DNA from: Paraphysomonas bandaiensis
Taxonomy: Eukaryota; Chrysophyceae
DNA length: 64,000 nt
Direction: 5' to 3'
Assembly (NCBI GenBank): GCA_965644295.1
Contig: CBFFRP010000297.1
Span: forward strand, 496,001-560,000
A model generated the notes under the pieces. It ran no database searches, was not told where the DNA came from, and saw nothing but the letters and a program-made list of their open reading frames with translations. The position numbers were made by a program, and so were the translations under genes. Positions within the stretch are counted from its first letter, which is position 1. Every line of letters begins with the position of its first letter. Positions 1 through 13,278 of the stretch are shown here, in pieces.

Positions 1-690
1 TTCCATGTAACGCAATTGTTAGTCCCTGTGAAACGACATGAATACCACCATCGTTCACAGTCAGTCCATTAGAGATTTTTAATCCACCAGAATTAATCGT
101 CGTCCCTCCTGTAACTTCAATTCCTTCGGACATTACAGAAAGCCCTCCAGTCAGCGTAAGTCCGTCGTCTGCAATAGATACACCCTCAGTTCTAACATAC
201 AGCCCACCGATATTCACCGTCGTTCCGCCCGTGACTGTAAGTCCGGCAGAGTTAACTGAAATGCCGCCTGTGGCTCTCATCCCGCCCGATTGCACAGTGA
301 TCCCAGCAGTTACCTTCACGCCAGCAGCGAGAACTGAAATTCCACCAAGGTCTACTTTCATTCCTCCTGCCATGACTGTGGCACCCCCTGCCGTAAGACG
401 AATTCCGCCAGCGGTCACATCCAGCCCATCTGTTTGGATGGTTACACCATTGGTAACATATATCCCTTCCGAGAGAACACTGAGACCAGCAGTTATTTTC
501 ATCCCTTGACTGTTGATCGTTATACCATCTGTTACAACCATTCCACCAGACATCACCGTCGACCCCCCGGTGATCGTAATGCCCTGACTCATCACGGACA
601 ATCCGGCGGAGAGCTTAAGCCCGCCGTCAACAGAAAGGCCTCCTTGTGCGATATTGAGGCCACCCTCGTACATATCCACGTTTCCACCGC
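1..690 (-). repeat. Coding tandem repeat for beta-strand units in the secreted EGF-like protein
   Basis: About 18 degenerate units of roughly 30-36 bases encode G-G-hydrophobic-x-V/I-x-x-G steps with no indel breaking frame. The period and the glycine plus alternating hydrophobic pattern suggest a right-handed beta-helix or similar solenoid. The array continues past the left edge. Confidence 0.75.
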
Positions 691-2165
691 CATCTAACTC
701 AAAAATAGTATCTAGGTCATCAGTTATCTTAACAAAATTAAAAGTGGACGATGCTGGATTAGATGAAGAAAGGTGAAGCACATTTCCAGCAAATGTCGAG
801 GATGTGGATTCAACGTATAAAATGTCGTACACATCTGAGTCGATAACTTGCAGGATACTATACGAGTCACAGTTGCTATTTTCAAAGTCTTGGAAGCAGC
901 TACATACACCGGTGTCAAAGTTACACAGTCCTCTATTACTGCAGTACGCGTATTCTGTTATGAAAAGAATTACCGAAGAGATAACTAAAATATCTAGCGC
1001 GCAGAGAACTTACCTGGTATTGACCCAACAGCCACATCCTGAAGAGTACAAGTGGGAGTGGTACCTGACGTTACCTTGTCCACATCACACTGAAAAGACG
1101 TCAGCGCCGGGTTGCCATCATGAGTGTATATATTATTCTCCCATGGTTGAAGGGGGAACGATCTCAGCTCTACAGTGTACAGAGCACCAGAGAAGGCATT
1201 TACAGCACCACGGGTGCAGGTAACATCTTTCACATTTTTCAATCCCTCGAATGCCGCTTCACAGTCCGCACCGGTAAAGGTATTTGCATCTGCGTCGAAG
1301 TAAAAATACTCTCCATTGAAAGTAAACTTAAACTCCCCATCGAGCGAACCCGCTGAGGCAGATGTTTCAAAGGTTATAGTACGGTAGTCAGTGAATACTG
1401 TAAATGGATCGTCACCCTTTGGACACATGCCTGCAGCACAGTAAGTTAGAAAGCATATCTAAAACTATTATAATATCTTACGCATCGAACAATCCTGTCC
1501 GGTGTAGCCTGTATATAAATGATCAGAAGCAAATACGATGTAAGATGTTAACTATTACCCATATCACATATGCACCCAGTGACCTGCTTGCCGTCCCAAG
1601 CATTGTATTCACCATCATTTCCAAGAGTATAGAAATCGTAAATACGCTCAATCGTTAAGCATGTGCCATGATCTCCACAATTCTGTCCACATGACACTAG
1701 TTTGGGGGGGTGAAACAAGATTGCAACACATTACGTAGGGCTCACTTACTTCTTTCACAAGCAGCACCTTCAAAACCTTCCATACATTTGCACCGCCCCT
1801 TCACAATAAAAGGTAAGAAAAAGGTTTCAAGATTTGTCGGAAATACCGTTTGTCTGTCACATATCCCTTGATTTGAGCACTCTGTTAACGCATGGCCTAC
1901 ATCCTCTGCACTTGCTTTGTCTGCCCACGCAAATCCAGAAGGGCAAAATTCTATCAAGGAGTGCTGTCAATAACAAAAACAATAGCAACATATTTCACTT
2001 ACGAAGTGAACAATCAGGGACGACATTGTAGGAGCTTTCACACGAGCAAGTATTATCAGAATTACAACTTCCATGCCCTCGACAAAGATTCGGACATGCT
2101 GCTTGTGTATTAACTAACAGAACCGCTAATGCGAACAACACAGGCAATGCGTTGCCGAGAGACAT
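1..2165 (-). CDS. Secreted EGF-like protein with C-terminal beta-strand repeats (3' end beyond window)
   Basis: Six exons are read on the minus strand: 2003-2165, 1750-1950, 1559-1696, 1482-1508, 1014-1430 and <1-954. Every intron is GT-AG and lies after the first base of a codon. The protein starts with a signal peptide (MSLGNALPVLFALAVLLVNT), followed by EGF-like cysteine modules, including ECSNQGICDR and later YCSNRGLCNFDTGVCSC. Between them is a beta-rich domain beginning CPKGDDP. The last exon encodes a long run of 10-12 residue repeats of the form GG-L/M/I-x-V-x-x-G (for example GGLKISNGLTVNDGG), as in beta-helix adhesins. The protein is probably cell-surface or extracellular. EGF modules of this type are frequent in stramenopile and algal secreted proteins. 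Function is unknown. The stop codon is not in the window. Confidence 0.8.
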
Positions 2166-2772
2166 TTTATCCATATTTACTACCTACCTACCTACATGTC
2201 ATCTACACTGTGACAGTTGTTTATATGTCAACTCTAACTCTATGCTGAGTTCATGTCTGTGTACTGTATGCAAAGAGCATGCAAACCACACCATATCCAT
2301 CTCTAAAAAAAAGTCCGTTTTACGCCTGTTGCCATATGAACTTCTCACTTCTCTTTGTATTGTATGGTAGGGCAGGGTATGTATGCATCGTATTCTAGCG
2401 AAGATGTGGTTCAAACGTACTACGATATTGTACTGTAGCAGAGGATGTGGATATTCAAATATACACTGCTGCTCCTGCTGTCGAAGCAACCAGTCCTGTT
2501 TCTAGTACTGCTGCTGGTGCTTTCACCCATCAAACTGAAAATCATGATTATTTCTTGCAGTTTCATCTCTATATACATATATATGTGTATATATGCGTCC
2601 TGTTGATGTGATATGAAATGGACGCATACTGAATCTCGTTATGGAATAGTGTTGAACGTATGGGGTTTCATAATGGACTGAACCCTCCTTCTCCTCTGCT
2701 ATCCTCTGCCCTCAACTATGACTGTGACTCTGTGACTAATTGACAGTAGAGTAATCAGTGTGGTTGTGAGGA
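2166..2772. other. Divergent intergenic region (promoters of two genes)
   Basis: About 600 bp separates two divergently read genes. It holds CT/GT-rich stretches and an AT-rich alternating tract (tatatacatatatatgtg) near 2571-2595. No coding region or family repeat was seen. Confidence 0.5.
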
Positions 2773-5700
2773 ATGGCCCTCAGAGACTCATCTTCTTTGG
2801 CTGCATCCAGCGTTACTAGTAAAAAGTCCTCTTCTCGTAGGCGCCCACAGCAGTTCGTTGCGTTGATAAAGTATGAGTACGACATTGATAAGATTGAGTT
2901 CCCTGTGCAGTTCCTTTATAAGGACTTTCTCTGTTGTTTTCCTTCACAGAATTTGGATTTTTCGAAATGGACTATCCCGAAGCATGTGTTTGATTTAATG
3001 GCCAAGGAGTTTATGTCCACTTCGAAGCTGTGTCTGAACTATGCCATTGGTTTCAACTTGTCGCGCATGCAGTCCATAAAGTACTTGTGCGCACTGGATG
3101 TCCTTCATTTGAGAGGCGCTATAGTCGTCGACGTAGAGGTAGCGAAGATCATTGGTTCGTGGTCACGTATCCGTGAGTTGGATTTTAGTGAATGTAAAAT
3201 TGAACAAAACGCATTCTATACCCTACTTCCACGAATGAATTGTTTGGAAACACTTTTCTGTGTGAATTGTAGTGGACTGGACGATTTCTCAATGCAAGCG
3301 ATATCGGACTGTATATCAAAGTACAGAAAACTTAGTCGATTATATTTATCCATTAACCATGATTTTTCTGATGAAGGGGTTCTTGCCGTTCTCAGTGTCG
3401 GTATGAATTTACTTAGAGATGTCGATATTTCTGGTAGTTCTAGCATAACGAGCCTGTCCATAGCTGCCCTCAGGAAGCGTATGACAGTATTGTCTCGTCT
3501 CAACATTAGCAATATCAGACACATTGGTCAGTCAGCATTTGAGTGGGTAGCAGAAGGATGTATTTTTCTCAAAGAGCTGAATGTCAGTAAAAGTGCCAAA
3601 TTTGACAATACGGCTTTGATGGCTATTGGTCGAAGTTGTCGGCATTTACAGCATTTGATCCTGCCCAACTGCCACAATATATCCGACGATGGTGTTGTGG
3701 GATTTTGTGGTGAGTTTGAGGGGGTGCTGGAGAGTTTAGACTTAAGCGGGTGTGTCAAATGCGGCGGTCCAAGTGCATTAGCCCTTAGTGGAATTTCGTC
3801 TTCTCTGAAAAGCCTAAAATTGAACTGTTTGTCGCAAATAACTTCTGTTGGGATGATAGCACTCTGGCGTAGTATTTCGGCAGTGGAAGAATTTGAAATG
3901 TCTGCCGACTTGAGAAGGTAATGTAGCTATATTTTCTTTCCTGTGTCTAACTTTGCTTTTCCAGCTCGGGAACTCATAGACGTAGTATGATTCCTCATAT
4001 ATCTGATGTGGTCATCAGGGAGAGTTGTATGAATACGCTACGGGCAATTCGCATCACTGGGGCGAGTCAAGTCACAGATGTGGGGGCGTGTCGTATTGTG
4101 TATTCGTGTCCACACCTAGAAGAAATGGATATTAGTTTCTGTAATAGTATTACGGACAAGTTTTTACACGCGCTGGGAAGCAATGCACTGAAGTTGAAAT
4201 CGCTAAATGTAGCCGGACTCGGATTTTTATCTGATGTTGGGATAGAGGCCCTGTGCACAGGTTGCAGACTACTGACGAAATTAAACACGAATGGATGCAG
4301 TAAACTCACTGATAGAAGTGCGGTGTCTATCTCAACTCTGAAATATATGGAGGCTCTCAACTTGAGTAGCTGTGATAATATATCTGATGAGGGCATTCGT
4401 GCTATAGCCTCTGGCTGCAAAAAATTAAAGTATGTTGACTTAAGCAATCTGGATTTAGTTTCCAAATCATCTATTGGACTGCTGGCCAAAAACAATACTG
4501 GAATTGTGAAATTTAACTGCACGTCGTGTAATATACTTCCGATAGAGTTTCAAAAGTGCACAAAACACCTTCCTTACGCCCATCCTGCAGTATCTAAGTG
4601 TCGACTTGAACCGAGACATCGTTCTGTGATAGCATATAACACCTACGTTGACCGAGTCAACAACCGCTCTCGTCTTCTCGTCCTCATACAGAAGACTATA
4701 CGTGGATGGGTTAAGTGGAAACAGTATCGTGATTTGCTCAAGAAACGTGAATATTCTGCACTGAAGCTGCAATGTGTATATCGTGGGGCGAAAAGTAGGG
4801 AACGAACTACTGCAATGAAACAATTCAAGCGAAACCAGTACATACAGGCGAGAAAATTACAGCGAACGATGAAACGTTTGATGGCTGTGCGACTAGCACG
4901 CAGAAAAAGAATGGCTTTGCATAAGAGGTACAATGCCACGCGGTTGTTGCAGCGATGCGCGAGGGGATACAACACTCGGAAACGGCTTTATTACAGATTC
5001 AAGAAGAAGAAAGTGATTCGAACTAGGATATTTTATCTGGCACAAAAGCTTTTCATTTTACGTGAAGTGCGTGCGTTTCATATGAAAATTGTAAAAGCCC
5101 AGAGTGTTGCCAGGCAGTTTGTATATAGAATACGATATCAGATTCTTTGTACTGGATTTACCAAACTGCATATATTAGCGAAAGTCTTTTTATCTCTACG
5201 CAAGGTGATCAACAATCTGAGTGAAGAAATGATCATGAAGAGAGCAACCGAGGAATACGCAGCTCTCATAATATCTCGGTCCTGGCGGGCTATCAAGTTC
5301 AACGAAATGGTTGTATCTTTTACTCTGGAGTGTTGCATACACCGTCGTAATGAACTTGATATGGCCGAATGGGTAGAAGTGACGGAAAATGAAAGTGCTA
5401 CCAAAATTCAGGCCATGACAAGAGGGGTTATGTGCAGATACAAGTTGTTTCTGATACGACGGGCGGAGGAGCATGGCGCTTCTGCTGCTGTCGTTGCCCA
5501 GAAGTACATTCGGAGGTTTATTGCTCAGCGGAAATTCGTCAGATGGCGGGTATATATGAAACGGGTTTCGTCAATGTGGAGGAGACTTTATGCGGCTGTA
5601 ATGTCGTTTTTCTATTCCTCTCATGCTAGTATCATTCAGCGAGCATTCCGACAGCATATATTCCTTGTGAAACGTGAAAAGGCAGCTGCGTTAATTAATA

Positions 5701-7978
5701 GAGTATATCGTGGACATCGAGGTAGAAATGAACTGCGAGCAATCATATTAGATATACACAATGAGCTAGTTTCACGCATTCAACGATGCTGGAAAGAATA
5801 TCAACGGAGAAAATACGAGCACTTCGTGCGAGCCAGAAAACATATAGCAGCTCGTAGGATTCAGGTATGTGCCATGTAAAGCATATTGTGGCGTATATAA
5901 TATATGATTCAATAATTAGATTGCCGCACGTGCGCGCATTGCACATGTCGCCAGACAGCGGGTCGCAGCTAAAAAGAAAGCACGGGAGATTGAAAAGGAA
6001 TTACAATTGAAGGAGAAACTTCTCAATAGTAAACGAATGAAAGTCATTGAGAAAATTAGAAACACAACAAAGGTTCGAAGTGCTATGGCAATTCAACGGG
6101 TGTGGAGACATTATAAGAGTGAGAAAGATAAAAAACGAGCAGCACTAGAGGCCCGGCAAGGCATTATGAGCGGACTTGTGGAGGAGGTATGTTTTAAGAT
6201 TTGAAGCAAAGCATGAATAAGTGTGGTGGTGATGGCTCACAGAATGAAAGAAAGAAAGCAGCGGTGTTAAGACTGCCTAATCCCGTCGAAGCTGCGAAGA
6301 AGGCAACTGCGTCTATTAGACGTTTTATTGCTGAAGTCAATGTACGACCATAGTATGGTCTCTATCATTTGCTAATATATTCTGTGTTGTAGGAGGTAGT
6401 TGACGCGGAAAGACCGAAGTATACTTTGTCTGTATTGAAGTACCAAACTCAGTCCATTAAGCAAGGTATGCTCTTGTTACTATTTTCTTGTTCTTGGGAT
6501 AACGATGTTACAGCTGGTATCATTGATATTGCCTTGACTTTTGGAGAAGGGGAAAGAACTGCATTTGAGCAGCGACAATTTTTCCTAAAAAGCACACGGA
6601 GAAGATATTTTGAAATGGTATTGTGGCTGGTCACACTATTAATTGCGAAACTTTTGTTTTAACTTTAGAACAGATTGATGGTGACCTATCAGGGTATTTG
6701 AATTTAGACATGAATCTATGGGTCATGAAAGGGGCAGGCACGGAATGCATATGCAAAATTTTGGTAAAAAATAAGCCACCCAAAAGCTCTCTAGCAGCAA
6801 TTAGAAACCGAGTTGCGAATAAACGAATCGATGGGATAAACATAGCGTGGCACGAGAGCGTCCACATAGAATTGCACGGCATATGCTCGTTGAAGCGGGG
6901 TGAAAGTGGGTTTGCTATTGACGGGATTCGGATATGTCATAACATGGAGGTGGGTGACATTTGTCACTGGGTAATATTGCAATGGCCTTGTAATATACTG
7001 TTACAGTCTGCTCAAGAGGCAAAGAGAGATGGCTTTCATATATGTCAAGACATGGCAGAATTCAGTTTACCGACTTCTATATGGATCCATGGGAAAGAAG
7101 AACCTCCTGATGAAACCGTGTTCAAGTTGGATGAGATTGAAGGAGAGGTATGGTTCGATGATCGCTTACGGAAATCGTGTCAGGTATTTTTTTTTAAACC
7201 TGCGTTTTTATAATCGTATTCATGTATTCTGCGCATTCTTGCAGAAATTTAACCTACACCCCCCTGAAATTTGGCAAATGCGTTCTACGTTTGACTCTAT
7301 ACTTGGAGGGACCTATGATTTCACTGTCCGAGTTTCTGCGATGTGGACCTATTTCGTACGGCACCTCTATATCGACATCTATGAGTTACTGATATGCTTT
7401 GTTTTTTAGGATTACCCTATGATAACTATTTGCGGTTGGTTGGTTGCAGCAATTAACCCTAGAGAATTAACCGAGTTGACCTTCTCTGAATATGTTCATT
7501 TGATTTCTTATTTCTGTGTATTCGGGACGACTGAAAAAATTCGTTTCATTTTTGGCCACATGTGCACGAAATCTAATCAGACAATGAAGTGAGTCAGATG
7601 CTGGTTGATGCTGCATTTACATTAACGAGTGTTTATAGTGAAACTCAGTTTGACGAAACAGTGTTGATACTTACGGAAGGATTCTCTGGCCAAAAGAATA
7701 CCACAAGATGGCAGCGATCATTTCACAAGTATTGCAACCCCAAATTAAAGCTGATGTTTTTATCCCACTTTGAAAAGTTTATAAAGGAAAATTTGAGAAT
7801 TATGTGGGGACTGAATGAAATTCAGGTACTGATACAATATGTGAGTTCTAATGATTCTGAATGTAAAAATAATATACAGACAAAATTCATGAAGTATAAT
7901 ATTGGGCGCAACTATTGGGATTCCAAGAATGAAAAGTATCAGACCGTTAGGAAAGGCTTGGGGCTAACAGTTTCTTAA
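2773..7978 (+). CDS. LRR / multi-IQ / EF-hand-like protein, about 1,551 aa
   Basis: Eleven exons: 2773-3917, 3965-5864, 5920-6186, 6243-6341, 6393-6465, 6514-6617, 6674-6949, 7007-7183, 7245-7331, 7410-7588 and 7630-7978. All join in phase with GT-AG introns of 41-78 nt. Residues about 60-580 form cysteine-containing leucine-rich repeats of the FBXL/AMN1 type (for example LNLSSCDNISDEGI). Next come about a dozen IQ-like motifs (ATKIQAMTRGVMCRYK, SAMAIQRVWRHYK), which normally bind calmodulin or centrin. The last 450 residues are helical and EF-hand-like. No F-box is evident at the N-terminus. A scaffold role at a basal body, axoneme or cytoskeleton is inferred. The last exon contains an in-frame 54-nt stretch with intron-like ends, so the C-terminus could be 18 residues shorter. 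Confidence 0.8.
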
Positions 7979-9799
7979 GTAAGATATTGCATGACAATGC
8001 AAACTTGTGGGCTGTGATGTTAATAATTCACAGTGTATAGATCATGTGTGTTAATGTTTTCTATTTGTTGTAAAGTTATTAAAGAGTGGCCAGTACTAGC
8101 AACATGCTGTATATCAGAATATTCTTTTGACATATTTCAGTTATATCAGTCTTAGTCTACTAAAACGCAAGAGCATAAGGGCTTCCAATCGATGAGTTGC
8201 CATGGATTTGAGCAAATTACTCATGTTGATTTTTTGCCCTACTGAAAAGCTTTTCTACACTATTAGTAGATTAGTAGTGGGTAGTGGAGTAAATATGCTT
8301 CAAGCAGCGGTAATTAGTTGGGTTGATCATAGCAACTTTTTCGAATTCTCTTAACTCCGCTCTATTTTAGCATGATGTGTCACTGCATTAGGGATTAATT
8401 CGTTGTCATCATCACCAAAATTGCACCTACCCAGGTCTCTTGCGAACTCCAAAACTCTTTGGAGCATGGTAAACATGGAACCTCATCGAGTGTCATTCCT
8501 CACAAGAGCCAATGACAGGTCATGTTTCCTCATGATGCTTGCATGTTTGAGAGTGCAGAGCTGTTTGTACATTTAGGGAATGCTATCCACCAACTCAGGA
8601 TAATGCTCTCATAATACCATGTACAAACCGCTGCACGTCCGGTTCGTAGTGAACTTCAACCCTGCAATATCCTGTAAGGCAGGATCGGTAAGAGTATCAT
8701 TGCCAAACTACTTATAGATATCTTTACACTGAGCATTACATGTACCCTGAACTTAAGGTCGGGAGGAAGGAACACAAAGAAAGAAAAACAGTACATTTCA
8801 AAATGTAAAAAAATTATAATAAGAGGCCAGTCTTCCCACCATTATAATAGCCATTAAGGGAGAGATGGCCATCAAGGGCAATAAATGGCCATCGCTCTTA
8901 ATTCTTTCCAAGTTCTAATTCTAGTATATGTCCTTATATACCCAATAGTAAATAATTGCCAATTAGTTGTAATTTAATCGCAACACACCTTCCAGTGCAT
9001 CAATGATGCAAGTTGCAATTATTACGTATATTCCGTGCAATTCAGTTAATTGTTACGCAGCCCTGTTGAAAAGGCTCCTATAATATACTGCTACCACTGT
9101 TGAGTTCTGCAATATGATGTGATATATATTGTGCAATTGAAGTGAGTTAATAGTGTGCAATAGGTGAAGTCAACCCATAGGTGTAACGGGTGATTATAGG
9201 TACAAAGGAATTAAATTCAGTTACTGAAGTGTGACTATACAAGATATAGAACTGACTGATGAACATATGATACACAGATGTTGCTAAGAACAGATGTTCC
9301 AACATATGTTACACGAATATGTAGTGAAGTGTTCAGAATAATAATCATAATTTCTTACTTGAAAGTGCATTGTGTTTAACATAGCAAGATTTAGGTTTAC
9401 GTGTAGAGCAAAGTTAACTTCAGTGAAATGTCCAATTCTAACAACCACAATCATTGAACTATAAGTGGAATTTCGGATCAACACACACTAAAAGTCACTA
9501 AAACAAAACTAATAGACTAGCTCTCTCTTTGTTCCCTTCTTTCGTTTTCTTGTGACCACAAATATATAGACAGCTCAAATTTTAACCACCACGAAGTCAT
9601 ATTTCAAATAGCGCCGAGGCAGCACAGAAAATACACGTAGTCAATGCAGCATGAATAACCACGATGTTTTTACGAAAATACTTATTCTACCAGTTACAGA
9701 TCAAAAAACCACGATAAAAATACAAGATATCACATGCACTCTTAGCACATACTGCAACATGTACATGTACTTAAAATACGTAAAACAGTATTCTACGCG
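7979..9799. other. Intergenic region, nothing recognised
   Basis: This 1.8 kb of AT-rich sequence lies between the 3' ends of two convergent genes. Only short, non-conserved open frames occur. A small local duplication (atggccatcaagggcaataa) is seen near 8866-8892. Confidence 0.4.
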
Positions 9800-11526
9800 T
9801 TACCGCCCCAATCCATATGACGCATTCAATTCGTCGAGGAAACTCATGGAGTTCTGAACGCATGACCCCCCTAAGACAACTCTCATTGAAGGATTCGCTC
9901 TGTTAAAGTCTGCTACAGTAAGAGCCTCCTCGTAGGTTGCACCACCAACGATAAACACGATAACTTCTCCAGGACGACTACCTGATGCGGATGCGGGTGT
10001 AATCGCCGGAAATGCCGAGTCCTTTATCTTGCCCTTGCCGATGGAATCCAGAATACTCTGTAGCAGTGGAACATGTTGGGTATACACATTCTCCACTCCA
10101 TTCACAGTAGATGATATGGTTTTCCCAATCTTTCCCAAGATACCCCCTTGAGAAAAAAGGCCCGGGGCACGACGTGACTCTCCTGCATATTGTAACATAG
10201 CATCAAGCAGTGACACCCTGTCCACTCCATTATCTACCAACGCTGCCTTAATTTGTCCCAACTCCTCGTACTGCTCATAGCGAATAACGTAAAGAAGCGC
10301 TAAACGTAGCTTATCTGCCTTTTGCACGGCTGGAGAGGCAATTTTATCAAATAATTCATGCTTATGGGTGTTGTGGTCAGATGAGCACGAGATCTCTTGT
10401 TCGAGCGCAGAGATGTCAAGAAGATGACAGACATCTGTGAGACGAGCCAACTCACCCATCAAAGCTACATGTTTAGAGACATTAATCGCATGAGAACGAA
10501 ACGCTGGGTAGCGCTCCATGAACGCTTGCATGTCCTCTATTGACTGTATATTTTCGTTCATTTTGGCGTTTCGTTGGTATTCATCGAGCAGCTGCTTGAC
10601 AGCAGTACCTAGGTCTCCAAAGTTTGCAAATCGATGTTTCGCAAAGAATGGATCCTGAGTAGCGGAAATGACAACTTCCTCGAGGTCTTTGCGAATTCCC
10701 GGGGCCCCTCGTAGTATTACGCGGTTGTTGTTGAGGCCCAGGAGCTCATGAACCATCGCCTGGTAAGTCCACTGGGTAAGCAATGGGGTTATAGGATCAT
10801 CCCGCCTGTCTAATATAAGCAACATGGGACCTTCCTGTCGTCTGAAGTCAAACACATCATCCCTCTCAATTTCTGTCACTATTTCAGAGGCTACCCGACG
10901 GGCGACATCCGATGCAGCTTGGTAACGGATCTGTGACGGTCGACGGCGAAGGGCAAGGAGTACAGATAAAATGCCGTGAACATTTCTTTCAAATACTCTT
11001 CCTGCCTCTAACGACCGGCCAACAGATGATGACAGCATAACACTATTTCCCACACCAAGGTGGAAAAAATCATCGTTTATAGGTAAGAATTCAGCATAAT
11101 ACTCCTGCACCTGACGCACGACCTCATGCTCATCGGCACGGCCAATACGACTTAACATTTCTTGAGAAACAATATTCGAAAAAAATATATGGTATTCTGA
11201 AAACTGCGGGTCACGAATCTCTCTGCAGAGAGCATCAATATTGGACTCAGTGGGCTGCAGGTAGAGCGCTGCCTTTAAATGGTTCATTGCCTCATGGCGG
11301 TTACCCAGTACCTCTACAAGATACACTTCTTTCTCCAAAATCTGTGTCTGCGAGTACACCATGCTCACTACCTGTGTAGTGACGGGGTCTAGAATGAGTG
11401 CCTTCATACCTGATACACACACAGTCCATAAGACCCACACAACACACACACACAACACTCACCCGATATACTCTGATCCGATACGATCTTATCCACATAA
11501 AACCGAACCGCTGATATTACATCCAT
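9800..11526 (-). CDS. VPS45: Vacuolar protein sorting protein 45 (Sec1/Munc18 family)
   Basis: Two exons, 11463-11526 and 9800-11409, are separated by a 53-nt intron and encode 557 residues, close to the usual 550-580. The N-terminus (MDVISAVRFYVDKI, then MKALILDPVTTQVVSMVYSQ) matches the VPS45 pattern. The Sec1 core contains LILDRRDDPITPLLTQWTYQ, characteristic of the family, and the C-terminal part has VIVFIVGGATYEEA. VPS45 binds a syntaxin such as Tlg2/STX16 and promotes SNARE assembly for transport between trans-Golgi and endosome. An upstream in-frame ATG at 11550 would add eight residues. The start at 11526 was chosen because VPS45 proteins begin close to M-D/N-V. Confidence 0.95.
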
Positions 11527-11623
11527 CCGCTGAGTGCTGCTCCCTTTCATTTTATGTGAATGTCTGAAGTGCCCCACTCCTAAGTAAATGCACTCCTCGA
11601 TTGCACGATAGATACACACACAG

Positions 11624-11867
11624 TACATACATACATACATACATACATACATACATACATACATACATACATACATACATACATACATACATACATACAT
11701 ACATACCTACATACATACATACATACATACATACATACATACATACATACATACATACATACATACATACATACATACATACATACATACATACATACAT
11801 ACATACATACATACATACATACATACATACATACATACATACATACATACATACATACATACATACA

Positions 11868-11896
<29 letters not shown>
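11624..11896. repeat. Tetranucleotide microsatellite (CATA)n, about 68 units
   Basis: The repeat is almost pure, with one interruption (acatacctacatac) near 11701. It begins about 100 bp upstream of the VPS45 start codon. The long Tyr-Val-Cys-Met or Ile-His-Thr-Tyr open frames through it are products of the repeat, not genes. Confidence 0.98.
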
Positions 11897-11899
<3 letters not shown>

Positions 11900-13278
11900 C
11901 AACCAGGAGACTGACTGCTGATGTCGTGTACATTTGCTGTACTTTGGCATCTCCTCCCGAAACTCTTGGCCTCATTGATGTTTCTCGTCACTCATTGTCA
12001 GTAATAGAATGGTACATACATATATAACCTACCCAACCAACAATAAGAACGGGTGGATATAAGTGATTGTGATCGTGCCACCAAGATAATAGTGTGTACG
12101 GTGAGGGTAATACAGACAAGTAGGCCATTTAGCTTGTTATATCCTGGCGAGCCGATTCGATAGTAACCGGAAAAATGAATGGTGGACTACACCTCCGGAT
12201 CAGGTAAAATAGTCTGAGTCTGTATTCTGTAGAAACAGTGCCTAAAATATCGTATAATTGTATAATCGTCCTGTCGTTTAAACTGTTTATGTTAGCATGC
12301 ATTATGTAGGAGTATGTATTGGTGGATGTAATCAGCTTCTTCATAATTGTCATTGTTACGTGATAGACTAAACAATGATTGTTTGTTGTCGTATGTGACG
12401 TTGATAGAATTCACTTTAATAGTATGACACGAGAATCAAATTTAGTAATAATCCACTGCTACATGACTTGGAAGAAAATCAGTACACGAATTTATCAGTG
12501 TCTGGAAACAGTACATTGTAATGTCCTGTGGCAGTGGCTTCTGTTAGTGAATAATACAATATCTTTTGAGGCCTGTCAAACCTCCACACTCCATTCTTGC
12601 ATTACAGTAATGTATACAAGTAAAGCACACAATGAAAATAATAAGCAATGAAAATAATAAGACCACCACAACAACAAACTCATGTACTTGTAAGTATCTT
12701 AGCATGAGTTACAATAGTACGCCTCGAGTAGTCCCCGTTCGAATCAGAATCGCTGTTCTAGGGCACGCACATCTATAATCTAAATCACTTGTAATACGCT
12801 TGTATCCGACCACAGGTATCAATTATGATACCTATATCTAGTGTTTGTGGCTACATACTTTAATGCAAGTCCGAGAAGTTTTTGTCACAGTACTGAATCT
12901 CTGTTCGTAACTATGAAGTACCCACTTTATGATCAGTGCACACTTGTCTTTATTGATTCTTAAATGATGGTGCAAAAGAAATGAGTTAGTATCTGCTTGA
13001 TATTGTTCAATTCTTTTGTTGCATATCATTCCCAATCTTGTATTTTTCCTCTAATCAATTTCTTATCACGAAAACAAAAGGCGGCTGTCTTCAACAAAGC
13101 TTCCGACCCAAAAATAAATATTTACATTATGTTAAAAGTATTGTATAAACTATAAACGTATGTAAAATTTAGTAAGAGTTCGGCTAGAGTATGTCGCATC
13201 CATAGAGGTGTAACAGAAGTAACCAATGTTGAGTAAGTTGTCGATAACAATAAGTGATTCCTAGCAATCCTACTATTC
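11897..13278. other. Intergenic region, nothing recognised
   Basis: About 1.4 kb of AT-rich DNA upstream of VPS45. The open frames here (at most about 90 codons) lack protein-like composition or splice support. Confidence 0.4.

Noticed and set aside
231-697. Plus-strand proline-rich open frames
   Set aside because: They are the complement of the glycine-rich repeat of the minus-strand secreted protein, which has signal peptide, introns and EGF modules in its favour.
11552-11975. Open frames coding repeated Met-Tyr-Val-Cys or His-Thr-Tyr-Ile
   Set aside because: They are translations of the CATA microsatellite in several frames and carry no gene evidence.
12379-12651. 90-codon plus-strand gene
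   Set aside because: Composition is not protein-like, there is no domain and no neighbouring exon. Likely a chance frame.
12736-12748. tRNA T-arm (gttcgaatc)
   Set aside because: An isolated match without T-stem pairing or the rest of a cloverleaf.
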